Shown here: one piece after another, positions 55,599 through 63,941 of the stretch
How the letters are laid out: every line of letters starts with the position of its first letter
Numbering within the stretch: the first letter of the stretch is position 1
From: Nonomuraea helvata
GTDB lineage: Bacteria; Actinomycetota; Actinomycetes; Streptosporangiales; Streptosporangiaceae
Length of the DNA: 64,000 nucleotides
NCBI RefSeq assembly: GCF_039535785.1
Contig: NZ_BAAAXV010000001.1
Location: forward strand, 2,604,001-2,668,000
Reading direction: 5' to 3'
Notes under the pieces: model-generated
Told to the model about the DNA's origin: nothing
What the model saw: only the letters and a program-made list of their open reading frames with translations
Databases searched by the model: none
Made by a program: the position numbers and the translations under genes

Positions 55599-56491
55599 AT
55601 TCCCAAGTCCTTCAGCTTCTGGCGGTTGGCCGCCTGGTCGGCGATGTTCTGGGCGACGGTGCGACGTCCGGGCAGGGTGTCCTGCTCGATGATGATCCAT
55701 CCCGCGTAGTCGGTCTCGTCGAGGGTGCGCAGCACGGCGGGCAGGTCCAGCTCGCCCTCGCCCAGCCGGGCGAACCCGCCGCGCCCCATGAGCTCGCGCA
55801 GGTCGGCGCCGTCGGCCAGGGCCGTGGCGAGGATCTTCGTGTCGCCGTCCTTGATGTGCACGTGCCCGACCCGGCTCGCCCAGTCGCGCAGCGCCGTCAC
55901 GGGGTCGCCCCCGGCCAGCAGCAGGTGGCCGGTGTCGAGACAGAGCTGCACGTCGGTCAGCTCAAGCAGCCGCTCCACGTCATCGGGGGTCTCGACGTAC
56001 GTGCCGAGGTGGTGGTGGAACGCGGGCTCCAACCCGCGCTCGCGGCACCGGTCGGTCGCGTCCTGCACGCGGGCCGCGTAGCCCGCCCACTCGGACGCCG
56101 CCAGACCTGGAACGCTCCCACCGGGGCGCGCGAACCGCTCGGGCGATCCCGAGCAGGCCAGCGTGGGCCGCGGCCCGAACCCCTCGGGCGCCGGGGGCGC
56201 GGCGGCGAACACGTCGAGCGCGGTCTCCAGCGCGGACAGTCCGCCCTGGTACGCCCCCGCGTCGCGGTAGGGCAGGTCCACCCAGCCACCCGCGAGCAGC
56301 AGCCCGTGGCCGGCCAGCCGGTCGGCGAGGCCGGACCCGGTGCCCAGGTAACCGATCGGCCCGGAGTCGATGCCCTCGTAACCGGCCTCGGACAGCGCCA
56401 GGACCATCTCGTCGGCGCTGAGCGGCGGTGCCTCGGTGGCCAGCTCGAACACGCCGAAGCTCACGGGCGCGTTGGCCACTTTTACTCGCAT
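55595..56491 (-). CDS. IolE-like sugar phosphate isomerase/epimerase (inosose dehydratase type)
   Basis: 298 residues, ATG start. An AP-endonuclease-2-type TIM barrel begins VKVANAPVSFGVFE, the start shared by inosose dehydratases IolE. Metal ligands are likely in FHHHLGTYVETPDD, CLDTGHLLLAGGDP, HVHIKDGD and the C-terminal IIIEQDT. It would dehydrate scyllo-inosose or epimerise a keto-sugar. It overlaps the PHP gene by 10 nt. Confidence 0.82.
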   Translation of the reverse strand: MRVKVANAPVSFGVFELATEAPPLSADEMVLALSEAGYEGIDSGPIGYLGTGSGLADRLAGHGLLLAGGWVDLPYRDAGAYQGGLSALETALDVFAAAPPAPEGFGPRPTLACSGSPERFARPGGSVPGLAASEWAGYAARVQDATDRCRERGLEPAFHHHLGTYVETPDDVERLLELTDVQLCLDTGHLLLAGGDPVTALRDWASRVGHVHIKDGDTKILATALADGADLRELMGRGGFARLGEGELDLPAVLRTLDETDYAGWIIIEQDTLPGRRTVAQNIADQAANRQKLKDLGI

Positions 56492-57660
56492 AGCGCTATC
56501 ACCTCGTTCTCATAGGTTTCCAGGCGATGCCGTCCCTCAATGGCCCGCAGTAACGCGCGCTCCCCGCGTACGACCTGCCGCGTGCCGTCCGGGCGTACCA
56601 GCACCAGGCCGTCGGCGTCCAGTGCCAGCAGCTCGTCGCCCAGCCTGAGCAGCAGTGGCCCGTCGGGGCCCGTGGAGACGGCGGTGCGACCGGCGCGCAC
56701 GCCGTCCAGCACCGTGCTCGTGTCCTCGGCCAGCACCCATGTCGTCGGCGCGCCCGGCTGGCCGTCGGAGCCGTCGCGGTGGAAGTCGCTGCCGCCGATC
56801 GCGATCACGTCGTGGCGCCAGGCGTCGGCCCAGGCCAGCGGCGCGCCCCAGCGGCGGTCCCACCAGCCGGAGCTCCAGACCTCGGCGATCCGGGGCCGGC
56901 GATCGATGGGCAGCAGCCAGGCACAGTCGCCGCCGAGCGGGTGGTTGATCGAGATCAGCCCACCCGCGCGCTCGGCGTGCTCGACCCAGGAGTCGGCGGG
57001 CTGCCTGAAGTCGACCCAGCCAACGTCGCCGAACACGTTCGCGTGGCCCCGGTCGGTGGTGACCTCCTGGCCCGGGATGAGCGTGATGTCACGGTCGATC
57101 CTGGTCAGCCAGGGGTGGTGGCTGACGGTGTTGTGGTCGGTGACGGCCAGGAAGTCGAGGCCGCGGCCGTGGGCCAGCTCGGCCAGCTCGGCGATGGTCA
57201 GGGTGCCGTCGCTGTGCAGGGTGTGGGCGTGGAAGTCCCCGGCGAACCACCGCAGACCGTCGACGGAAGGGATGTCCCGGCGGGGCGGGCGCTCCCCGTG
57301 CGGCGGCTCCTCGGCGACCGGCTCGGCGGGGGCGACGGCCGAGGTGGTGATCTCCAGCTCGTAGTCGAGCCCCTGCGGCGGGATGCGGTGCAGCCGCAGC
57401 CACACGTGCCACGTCCCGGCCTCCGGCTCGCCGGGCAGGTAGCCGGGGGTGGCCCAGTCGTGGGTGATCGTGTACGAGTCACGAGCGCCCCCGGACCAGC
57501 CGCGGAAGCCGCCCGGCGCGCCGCAGCCGAGGTCGATCACGCCTTGCGACCTGTCGTACGACAGGCGGACGGAGACGGCCGCGGTCCCGGCGGGCACCTC
57601 GAACGGCACCTCGCGCAGGATCCGCTCCAGCCGGTCGTCCAGGCTCCAGTGGCCTCTCAA
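56482..57660 (-). CDS. PHP-domain metallophosphoesterase (CehA/McbA type)
   Basis: 392 residues from TTG 57660, overlapping the stop of the ATPase gene (TTGA). N-terminal beta-sandwich of about 150 residues, then the PHP motifs DFHAHTLHSDGTLT, LAVTDHNTVSHHP, GQEVTTDRGHANVFG and IGGSDFHRDG that bind three metals. Members hydrolyse phosphoesters or carbamates. Placed in a transporter operon it may dephosphorylate the imported substrate, for example an inositol phosphate. No signal peptide is visible. Confidence 0.82.
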   Translation of the reverse strand: MRGHWSLDDRLERILREVPFEVPAGTAAVSVRLSYDRSQGVIDLGCGAPGGFRGWSGGARDSYTITHDWATPGYLPGEPEAGTWHVWLRLHRIPPQGLDYELEITTSAVAPAEPVAEEPPHGERPPRRDIPSVDGLRWFAGDFHAHTLHSDGTLTIAELAELAHGRGLDFLAVTDHNTVSHHPWLTRIDRDITLIPGQEVTTDRGHANVFGDVGWVDFRQPADSWVEHAERAGGLISINHPLGGDCAWLLPIDRRPRIAEVWSSGWWDRRWGAPLAWADAWRHDVIAIGGSDFHRDGSDGQPGAPTTWVLAEDTSTVLDGVRAGRTAVSTGPDGPLLLRLGDELLALDADGLVLVRPDGTRQVVRGERALLRAIEGRHRLETYENEVIALCE

Positions 57661-58721
57661 ACAAGCTCTCCGTCCCGGTAGACGAGGGCGCGGTCGCGCC
57701 GGGGCGTCGCGTAGCCGTTGTCGCCGATCTCGGGCTCGCCGCCCTCCGGCACGACGGCCTGCACGGTCACCTCGTTGACGTCGAGGGTCACCAGGTGGGA
57801 CGCGCCGAGGTTCTCCACGATGACCACCTTGCCGCCGAACGCGCCCTCGGCGGGCTCGGACGAGTAGGCCAGGTATTCGGGCCGCACGCCGTACACGATC
57901 TTCTCCCCGTCGGACAGCCGTCCTTCGGCCGAGGCCGGGACGGCCACCTTGCACCCTGCCACCTCCAGCGTGTCACCTCGTACGGTGCCGTCCAGCAGGT
58001 TCATGGGTGTCGAGCCGATGAATCCGGCCACGAACGTGTTCGCGGGCCGCTGGAAGACCTCGGCCGGGGTGCCGATCTGCCGGATGTGCCCGCTCTCCAT
58101 GACGGCCATCCGGTCGGCCATGGCCAGGGCCTCCGCCTGGTCGTGGGTGACGAAGACGGTGGTGACGCCCAGTTCGCGCTGGAGCTTCTTCAGGAACGTA
58201 CGGGCTTCGAGCCGCAGCCGGGCGTCCAGGTTGGACAGCGGCTCGTCGAAGAGGAACGCCTGCGCCTGCGTGGCCATCACCCTGGCCAGCGCCACGCGCT
58301 GCTGCTGCCCGCCCGAGAGCTGCCCCGGCCTCCGGTCCATGAGGTGTTCGAGGCCGAGCCGCGCCCCCACCTCGGCGGCCTTGTCGTGGCGCGTGGCCTT
58401 GGCGACCTTCTTGATGCGCAGCGGGTAGGCGATGTTGTCCGTGACGTCCATGTGCGGGAAGAGCGCGTAGTCCTGGAAGACCATGGCGATGTCCCGGCCG
58501 CCCGGCTGCACGCCTGTCACGTCCCTGTCGCCGATGACGACGGCCCCGCCGGTCGCGGTCTCCAGCCCGGCGATCGTGCGCAGCAGCGTCGTCTTGCCGC
58601 AGCCGGAGGGTCCGAGCAGGGCGAAGAACTCGCCGTCGGGGATGGCCAGGTCGAGCGAGTCGAGCGCCTTCACCCCGCCGGGGTAGACCTTGGTCAGGCC
58701 GCGTAGTTCGATTCCGGCCAT
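57657..58721 (-). CDS. Carbohydrate ABC transporter ATPase (MsmX/UgpC-like)
   Basis: 354 residues, ATG sharing its A with the permease stop (TAATG). Walker [13 protein letters not shown]-loop MVFQDYALFPHM, signature [15 protein letters not shown], Walker B FLFDEPLSNLD, plus C-terminal TOBE repeats. It energises the two permeases just upstream. The operon thus carries its own ATPase rather than sharing one. Confidence 0.9.
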   Translation of the reverse strand: MAGIELRGLTKVYPGGVKALDSLDLAIPDGEFFALLGPSGCGKTTLLRTIAGLETATGGAVVIGDRDVTGVQPGGRDIAMVFQDYALFPHMDVTDNIAYPLRIKKVAKATRHDKAAEVGARLGLEHLMDRRPGQLSGGQQQRVALARVMATQAQAFLFDEPLSNLDARLRLEARTFLKKLQRELGVTTVFVTHDQAEALAMADRMAVMESGHIRQIGTPAEVFQRPANTFVAGFIGSTPMNLLDGTVRGDTLEVAGCKVAVPASAEGRLSDGEKIVYGVRPEYLAYSSEPAEGAFGGKVVIVENLGASHLVTLDVNEVTVQAVVPEGGEPEIGDNGYATPRRDRALVYRDGELV

Positions 58722-59539
58722 TAACGCTTGATCCCTCCGTGGAAGCGGAAGCCGTACTTCTTGCTGACGAACAGATACATGAGCACCACGGGGACCGAGT
58801 AGAGCAGGCCGAACGTGGACAGCATGCTGAGGTTGGCCTGCCCGCCCTCGGTGTACAGCGTGTACGTGATCACGGCGGCCGGCTGCTTCTCGACGTCGCT
58901 CAGCAGCAGGTACGGCATGAGGAAGTTGCCCCACACGTTGGCCACGGCCCAGACCGCGATCGTCGCCAGCCCGGGCCGGACGAGCGGCACCACCACGTGC
59001 CGCACGATCTGCAGCGGCGTGGCCCCGAAGACGCGCGCCGACTCCTCGTACGACTTCGGCGTCGAGTCCATGAAGTCCTTGAGCATGAAGATCGCCGCCG
59101 GCAGCAGCCCGCCGGTCAGGATGAGGATCAGCCCGAGCTGCGAGTCGATGAGGTTCAGCTCTACCGCGAGCTGGAACAGCGGCACCATGGCCGCCGTGCC
59201 CGTGATGATCGACGACAGCAGCAGCAGCGCGTAGAGCAGCGCGTCCCGGCCGGGCAGGCGCACCCGGCTCAGCGCGTACGCGGCCAGCGCGGCCATGATC
59301 ACCACCAGGACGGCCGTGCCGACCGACAGCAGCAGGGAGTTGTAGAGGGACGGCAGCGCGTACGGGTGCTCGATGACCGCCTCGAAGTTGTCCCAGGTGA
59401 AGTCGGGCACGGTGACCTCGTACGTCGGGTTCGACGTGAAGGGCGCCGTCACCAGCCACAGCAGCGGGATCGTGAAGAAGGCCAGCAGCACCGCGATCAG
59501 CGTGTAGAAGCCGATCCGGCCCAGCACGAAACGCGTCAT
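58721..59539 (-). CDS. Carbohydrate ABC transporter permease (MalG type)
   Basis: 272 residues, ATG overlapping the stop of the first permease (ATGA). Six helices; the EAA loop reads ESARVFGATPLQIVRHVVVPLVRPGL. Typical MalG-like start and VWAVANVWGNFLMPYLLL. It forms the membrane channel with the MalF-type partner. Confidence 0.9.
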   Translation of the reverse strand: MTRFVLGRIGFYTLIAVLLAFFTIPLLWLVTAPFTSNPTYEVTVPDFTWDNFEAVIEHPYALPSLYNSLLLSVGTAVLVVIMAALAAYALSRVRLPGRDALLYALLLLSSIITGTAAMVPLFQLAVELNLIDSQLGLILILTGGLLPAAIFMLKDFMDSTPKSYEESARVFGATPLQIVRHVVVPLVRPGLATIAVWAVANVWGNFLMPYLLLSDVEKQPAAVITYTLYTEGGQANLSMLSTFGLLYSVPVVLMYLFVSKKYGFRFHGGIKR

Positions 59540-60477
59540 TTCTTGCTCCGGAGCAGCCGCAGGTAGAACACCGCCACGACCAGGTTGATGAGCAGGATGA
59601 TCGTGGAGACCGCGGCTCCGTGGCCCAGCTCGCCGCTCTGCAGCGCGACCTTGTACACGTGCACGGCCAGCACCTCGGACTTGCCGTCGGGGCCGCCCGC
59701 GGTGAGCAGGAAGGGGGTGAAGTCGTTGAAGGTCCACAGGCTGATCAGCAGCAGGTTCGTCAGGATGTGGCCTCTGATGTGCGGGAACACCACGTCCCTG
59801 AGCTGCTGCCAGCCGGAGGCCCCGGCCAGGCGGGCGCTCTCTAGGTGCGACGGGGGCACGTTGCCGAGCGCGGCGCCGTACAACATCATCGAGAACGCCG
59901 TCCCGCGCCAGATGTTGAACACGATGATCGACAGCATGGGGTGGTCGAGCAGCCAGGCGAAGCCCTGGATGCCGAGCAGCGCGTTGAGCGTGCCGGCGTC
60001 GCGGTCGAGCAGCGCCACCCACAGGAACGACACGATCGCGCTCGGAAGGATCCAGGCCAGGATGACCAGGCCCTCCACCAGCCGTTTCAGCGGCCCGCGC
60101 CGGTCACGCAGCAGCCAGGCGATGGTGAAGCCGAGCCCGACCTGCCCGATGACGGCCGAGCCCGCCACGAACTCGACCGTCAGCCACGTGGAGCTCCAGA
60201 ACTCCGGGTTGGAGACCGCCTCGATGAGGTTGGCCGGCCCGACGAACTGGGGCGCCGCCGCGGCGGCGCCGGTCAGGCGGTAGTTCGTCAGCCCGAGGTA
60301 GAGCACCCAGAGCGCGGGGAAGACGAGGAAGACCGCGACGAGCAGCAGGGCGGGGGCCACGAAGACCCCTGCCCGCAGCCTGCCGAGGCCCGCCGCGTCC
60401 GAGCTGTACCGGTCCGGCCGGGCGGCCTCGGCGGCCTCAGGAGGCGATGTTGCCAGCGCCACCGACGATTCCCTCAA
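59536..60477 (-). CDS. Carbohydrate ABC transporter permease (MalF type)
   Basis: 313 residues; TTG at 60477 or GTG at 60462 are both possible starts, and neither has a strong ribosome-binding site because the gene begins inside the 3' end of the binding-protein gene (overlap 26-41 nt). Seven hydrophobic segments; the EAA loop is ESARLAGASGWQQLRDVVFPHIRGHI. It is the MalF-like half of the importer. Confidence 0.88.
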   Translation of the reverse strand: MRESSVALATSPPEAAEAARPDRYSSDAAGLGRLRAGVFVAPALLLVAVFLVFPALWVLYLGLTNYRLTGAAAAAPQFVGPANLIEAVSNPEFWSSTWLTVEFVAGSAVIGQVGLGFTIAWLLRDRRGPLKRLVEGLVILAWILPSAIVSFLWVALLDRDAGTLNALLGIQGFAWLLDHPMLSIIVFNIWRGTAFSMMLYGAALGNVPPSHLESARLAGASGWQQLRDVVFPHIRGHILTNLLLISLWTFNDFTPFLLTAGGPDGKSEVLAVHVYKVALQSGELGHGAAVSTIILLINLVVAVFYLRLLRSKK

Positions 60478-61825
60478 GCTTCTTCTGATAGTCGGCCGCC
60501 GCCTGGTCGGGCGGGGTGCCGCCCGCCACCGCGGCGGTGGCCTCCTGCAGCGCCACCGACACCTGCGGGTAGACGGCGACCGGCGGCCGGTAGGCCGTCA
60601 GGGGGAGCACCTTCTCCGAGATGTACGTCAGCAGCGGCTCACCGGCGAGGATCTCCTTGTTGACGTCGGTACGCGGTGTGATGCGTACGTTGCCGCCCTT
60701 GGTCTCCTCCTTCAGCCCCTCCGGCGACAGCGTGAACGCCGCCAGCTCGAAGGCCTCCTTCGGGTGCTTGCTGTTGGGGTTCACGGCACGCAGGGCGCCG
60801 CCGGACATGCTCACGAAGTCCTGGCCGCGGATGCCCTTGCCGGGCTCCATGGCCGGGATCATGGCGTAGCCGACGACCTGGTCACGGTCGGCCATCTTGG
60901 CCACGCCGGTCTTGGGGTTGACGACGCCGCGCCAGAAGTAGTCGCCCTCCATCAGGATGCCGATCTTGCCCGCGGCGAACTGCTGGAACGACTTGTCGCG
61001 GCCCTTGGCCTCCTGCTGGAGCTTGGGGTCGCCGAGGCCGCCGCCGTAGATCTTCTGGTAGAGGCCGAGCGCGTCCTTCATCGACTGCGAGGCGCCGGTC
61101 CACTTGCCGTCCTTCTGAACCTCGCCACCCGCGCCCGCGAGCAGCGGCAGCACGCCTTGCATGGAGGTGGCCTCGCCCATCGCGGTGCCGGCGTTGATCT
61201 GGATCGGCACGGGCACGCCGGAGGACTTCAGCTTGGCGCCGGCGTCGAGGATCTCCTGCCAGCTCTTCGGCTGCCAGTCGGCCGGGAGCCCGGCCTTCTG
61301 GAAGAGGGTCTTGTTGAAGTACAGCACCCGGCCGTCGGTGCCGACGGGCAGGGCGTACTTCTTGCCGTTGAACGTGGCCATGCCCTGCACGGCCTCGGGG
61401 ATCTGCGACCAGCCGTCCCAGTTGTCGGCGTCCGCCCCGACCAGGTCCGGCAGCGGCTTGAGGTAGCCGGCATCGGCGAACTCGCCGGCCCAGATGCTGT
61501 CGATGTCCATGACGTCCGCGCCCTTGCCTGACTTGAGATCCAGGGAGAGCTTGGTCTTGTACTGCTCGTCGTCGACGCCGCTGGGGATGAACTTGACCTT
61601 GACGTCCTTGCCCTTCGCCTTCTGGGCCGCCTCGAACTTGGGGATCACCCAGTTGGTGATGAAGTCCGCGCCCGCGGCGTTCTTCCCGCCCGCGATGGCG
61701 TTCTGGGTGATCGTTAATTCGATGGCGTCACCACCTCCACCGGACGACTGGCCGCAGGCGGCCAACCCCAGCCCGGTCGCCGCCAGAACCGCGACCACAC
61801 CCATCGACCGTTTCCGCAATGCCAT
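60437..61825 (-). CDS. Carbohydrate ABC transporter substrate-binding lipoprotein
   Basis: 462 residues from ATG 61825 with GGAGGG upstream; the frame extends further but without a ribosome-binding site. Lipobox LGLAACG. The mature domain has the SBP family-1 pattern (IPSGVDDEQYKTKLSLDLKSG, ADVMDIDSIWAGEFADAGYL, VGTDGRVLYFNKTLFQKAGL). It heads the eight-gene operon and determines substrate choice. A palindrome lies 46 nt upstream of its start. Confidence 0.9.
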   Translation of the reverse strand: MALRKRSMGVVAVLAATGLGLAACGQSSGGGGDAIELTITQNAIAGGKNAAGADFITNWVIPKFEAAQKAKGKDVKVKFIPSGVDDEQYKTKLSLDLKSGKGADVMDIDSIWAGEFADAGYLKPLPDLVGADADNWDGWSQIPEAVQGMATFNGKKYALPVGTDGRVLYFNKTLFQKAGLPADWQPKSWQEILDAGAKLKSSGVPVPIQINAGTAMGEATSMQGVLPLLAGAGGEVQKDGKWTGASQSMKDALGLYQKIYGGGLGDPKLQQEAKGRDKSFQQFAAGKIGILMEGDYFWRGVVNPKTGVAKMADRDQVVGYAMIPAMEPGKGIRGQDFVSMSGGALRAVNPNSKHPKEAFELAAFTLSPEGLKEETKGGNVRITPRTDVNKEILAGEPLLTYISEKVLPLTAYRPPVAVYPQVSVALQEATAAVAGGTPPDQAAADYQKKLEGIVGGAGNIAS

Positions 61826-61870
61826 GCGTACCCTCCGACATGTCCGTAAAGGAGGTAAAGCCATCGGCCA

Positions 61871-61886
61871 ATATGTCATGACATTC
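61871..61886 (-). promoter_or_regulatory. Operator 1, TGTCATGACA type, upstream of the transporter operon
   Basis: ATATGTCATGACATTC holds the perfect palindrome TGTCATGACA (61874-61883). On the other strand it reads GAATGTCATGACATAT, matching operator 2 almost base for base. It lies 46 nt upstream of the binding-protein ATG. Confidence 0.7.
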
Positions 61887-62033
61887 AGATGACGTAAAGG
61901 CCCGGGCGAACTTCCGGGATGTGCCTGCATGCTGCGCCTTTGCCCGGACACCCGGGGGCTAACAGTCCGACATCTTCCGTTGTGCGTCGCACAGGTTTCG
62001 GTCTGGGCACGTTAGGTAACATAGCGGACGTCC

Positions 62034-62050
62034 GAATGTCATGACAATAT
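62034..62050 (+). promoter_or_regulatory. Operator 2, TGTCATGACA type, upstream of iolC
   Basis: GAATGTCATGACAATAT with the same core (62037-62046), 39 nt upstream of the iolC TTG. The two sites are mirror copies facing their own operons, 163 nt apart, so one regulator (GntR-like by operator style) probably controls both sides. No regulator gene is in the window. Confidence 0.7.
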
Positions 62051-62088
62051 GCCATAGTGTCGACGGTAGGCTCCCTCTTGGAGGTGCT

Positions 62089-63039
62089 TTGTACGACCTG
62101 ATCACGATCGGCCGCTGCGGCGTCGACATCTATCCGCTGCAGACCGGCGTCGGCCTGGCCGACGTCGAGACCTTCGGCAAGTTCCTCGGCGGCAGCCCGA
62201 CCAACGTGGCCGTCGCCGCGGCACGCCACGGGCTGCGCTCCGCCGTGATCACCGGCGTGGGGGCGGATCCGTTCGGAGAGTTCGTACGCCGGGCGATCCG
62301 CGGCTTCGGCGTGGACGACGCCTTCGTGAGCACCATCGAGGGCCCGCCGACGCCCGTGACGTTCTGCGAGATCTTCCCTCCCGACCACTTCCCGATCCAC
62401 TTCTACCGCGGCGAGCACCCGCCGGACCTGCGGATCTCTCCTTCCCATCTGGACCTGCGGGCAATCGCGGAGACGAGCCTGTTCTGGTTCTCGCTGACCG
62501 GGCTGAGCAAGGAGCCGAGCGCCGCCGCCCACGACGCCGCCCTGTCGACCCGCACGTCGACCCGCACGTCGGGCTGGACCGTGTTCGACCTCGACTGGCG
62601 GCCGACGCTGTGGGAGTCGCGGGAGGCCGCGCACGAGGCGGCGCGGCGGGCGCTCCCGTACGCGAACGTCGCCGTCGGCAACCTGGACGAGGTGGAGACC
62701 GCGGTGGGCGTGCGCGACCCGGAGGCGGCCGCGCAGGCGCTGCTGGACGCGGGCGTGAAAGTGGCCGTCGTGAAAATGGGCCCCGAGGGGGTTCTCGCGC
62801 GTACCTCTGAGGAAAGTGCCTTGGTGGAGCCGGTGGAGGTGAAGGTGGTCAACGGCATCGGAGCGGGCGACGCGTTCGGCGGCGCCCTCTGCCTCGGGCT
62901 GCTGCGCGGCTGGCCGCTGGAGCGCACGGTGCGCTTCGCCAACGCGGCGGGCGCGTACGTGGCCGCCCAGCTGGCCTGCGCCGACGCGATGCCGTCCACG
63001 GCGGAAGTGGAAGACCTGCTGAACGGGGCCGGCTCTTGA
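62089..63039 (+). CDS. iolC: 5-dehydro-2-deoxygluconokinase IolC (PfkB family)
   Basis: 316 residues from TTG 62089 with GGAGG just upstream; the ATG at 62041 is rejected because it lies in operator 2. LYDLITIGRCGVDIYP and GGSPTNVAVAAARHGL give the PfkB start, and NGIGAGDAFGGAL is signature 2 with the catalytic Asp. FPIHFYR is typical for IolC. It phosphorylates 5-dehydro-2-deoxygluconate in myo-inositol breakdown. A small in-frame duplication (Ser-Thr-Arg-Thr) lies near residue 155. Its stop overlaps the next gene (TTGA). Confidence 0.88.
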   Translation: MYDLITIGRCGVDIYPLQTGVGLADVETFGKFLGGSPTNVAVAAARHGLRSAVITGVGADPFGEFVRRAIRGFGVDDAFVSTIEGPPTPVTFCEIFPPDHFPIHFYRGEHPPDLRISPSHLDLRAIAETSLFWFSLTGLSKEPSAAAHDAALSTRTSTRTSGWTVFDLDWRPTLWESREAAHEAARRALPYANVAVGNLDEVETAVGVRDPEAAAQALLDAGVKVAVVKMGPEGVLARTSEESALVEPVEVKVVNGIGAGDAFGGALCLGLLRGWPLERTVRFANAAGAYVAAQLACADAMPSTAEVEDLLNGAGS

Positions 63040-63941
63040 GTGACGTCACGCTGTCCAGGACAGCCGCGTACGAGCGGCTCACCCACATCAGGGCGACGCG
63101 CCCCGAGGAGATCGCCGAGGCCGCGGCCCGCCGGCAGCGGCGCGGCCTGCCCGGCGAGGGCGAGCGGCTACTGATCATCGCCGCCGACCATCCGGCCCGC
63201 GGCTCCCTGGGCGTACGCGACCGGCCGCTGGCCATGGCCAGCCGCACGGACCTGCTCGACCGCCTCCAGGTGGCGCTCGCCCGCCCCGGCGTGGACGGCA
63301 TCCTGGCCTCGCCCGACGTGCTGGAGGACCTGCTCCTGCTGGGCGCGCTGGAGGGCAAGCTGGCCTACGGCTCCATGAACAGAGGCGGCCTGCAGGGCTC
63401 CGTCTTCGAGCTGGACGACCGCTTCACCGGCTTCGACGCGGCCTCGATCGACGCCATGCGCCTGGACGGCGGCAAGATGCTCTGCCGCATCGACCCGACC
63501 GACCACGCGACCGTGTCCACCCTGGAGTCCTGCGCCCGCGCGGTCACGGACCTGGCCCGCCACCGCCTGATGGCCATGGTGGAGCCCTTCTGGTCGCGAC
63601 GCACGGAGTCGGGGGCGCTCCGCAACGACCTGTCGCCCGACGCCGTGATCCGCTCGATCAGCATCGCCCAGGCGCTCGGCGTGACCTCGGCGTACACGTG
63701 GCTCAAGATCCCGGCCGTGGCGGAGATGGAGCGCGTGATGGCCGCCACCACGCTGCCCGCCCTGCTGCTCGGCGGCGACCCGCCGGACATCGACGCCGCC
63801 TACGCCGGCTGGCACCGCGCCCTCGCCCTGCCCGGGGTACGGGGCCTCGTGGTGGGCCGCGCCCTGCTCTACCCGCCGGATGACGACGTGGTGACCGCGG
63901 TGGACGGCGCCGCCGCCCTGGTTCGAGAGGCTCGTAAATGA
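63036..63941 (+). CDS. Cgl0159-type (beta/alpha)8 aldolase of the inositol pathway
   Basis: 301 residues, TTG start overlapping iolC. IIAADHPARGSLGV, GSMNRGGLQGSVFELDDRFTGF and KMLCRIDPTDHATVSTLE are characteristic of the Cgl0159-like aldolases in actinobacterial iol clusters, where they stand beside iolC and iolB. The likely step is cleavage of 2-deoxy-5-keto-gluconate 6-phosphate to malonate semialdehyde and dihydroxyacetone phosphate, the role of IolJ elsewhere. Its stop overlaps iolB (ATGA). Confidence 0.82.
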   Translation: MSDVTLSRTAAYERLTHIRATRPEEIAEAAARRQRRGLPGEGERLLIIAADHPARGSLGVRDRPLAMASRTDLLDRLQVALARPGVDGILASPDVLEDLLLLGALEGKLAYGSMNRGGLQGSVFELDDRFTGFDAASIDAMRLDGGKMLCRIDPTDHATVSTLESCARAVTDLARHRLMAMVEPFWSRRTESGALRNDLSPDAVIRSISIAQALGVTSAYTWLKIPAVAEMERVMAATTLPALLLGGDPPDIDAAYAGWHRALALPGVRGLVVGRALLYPPDDDVVTAVDGAAALVREARK

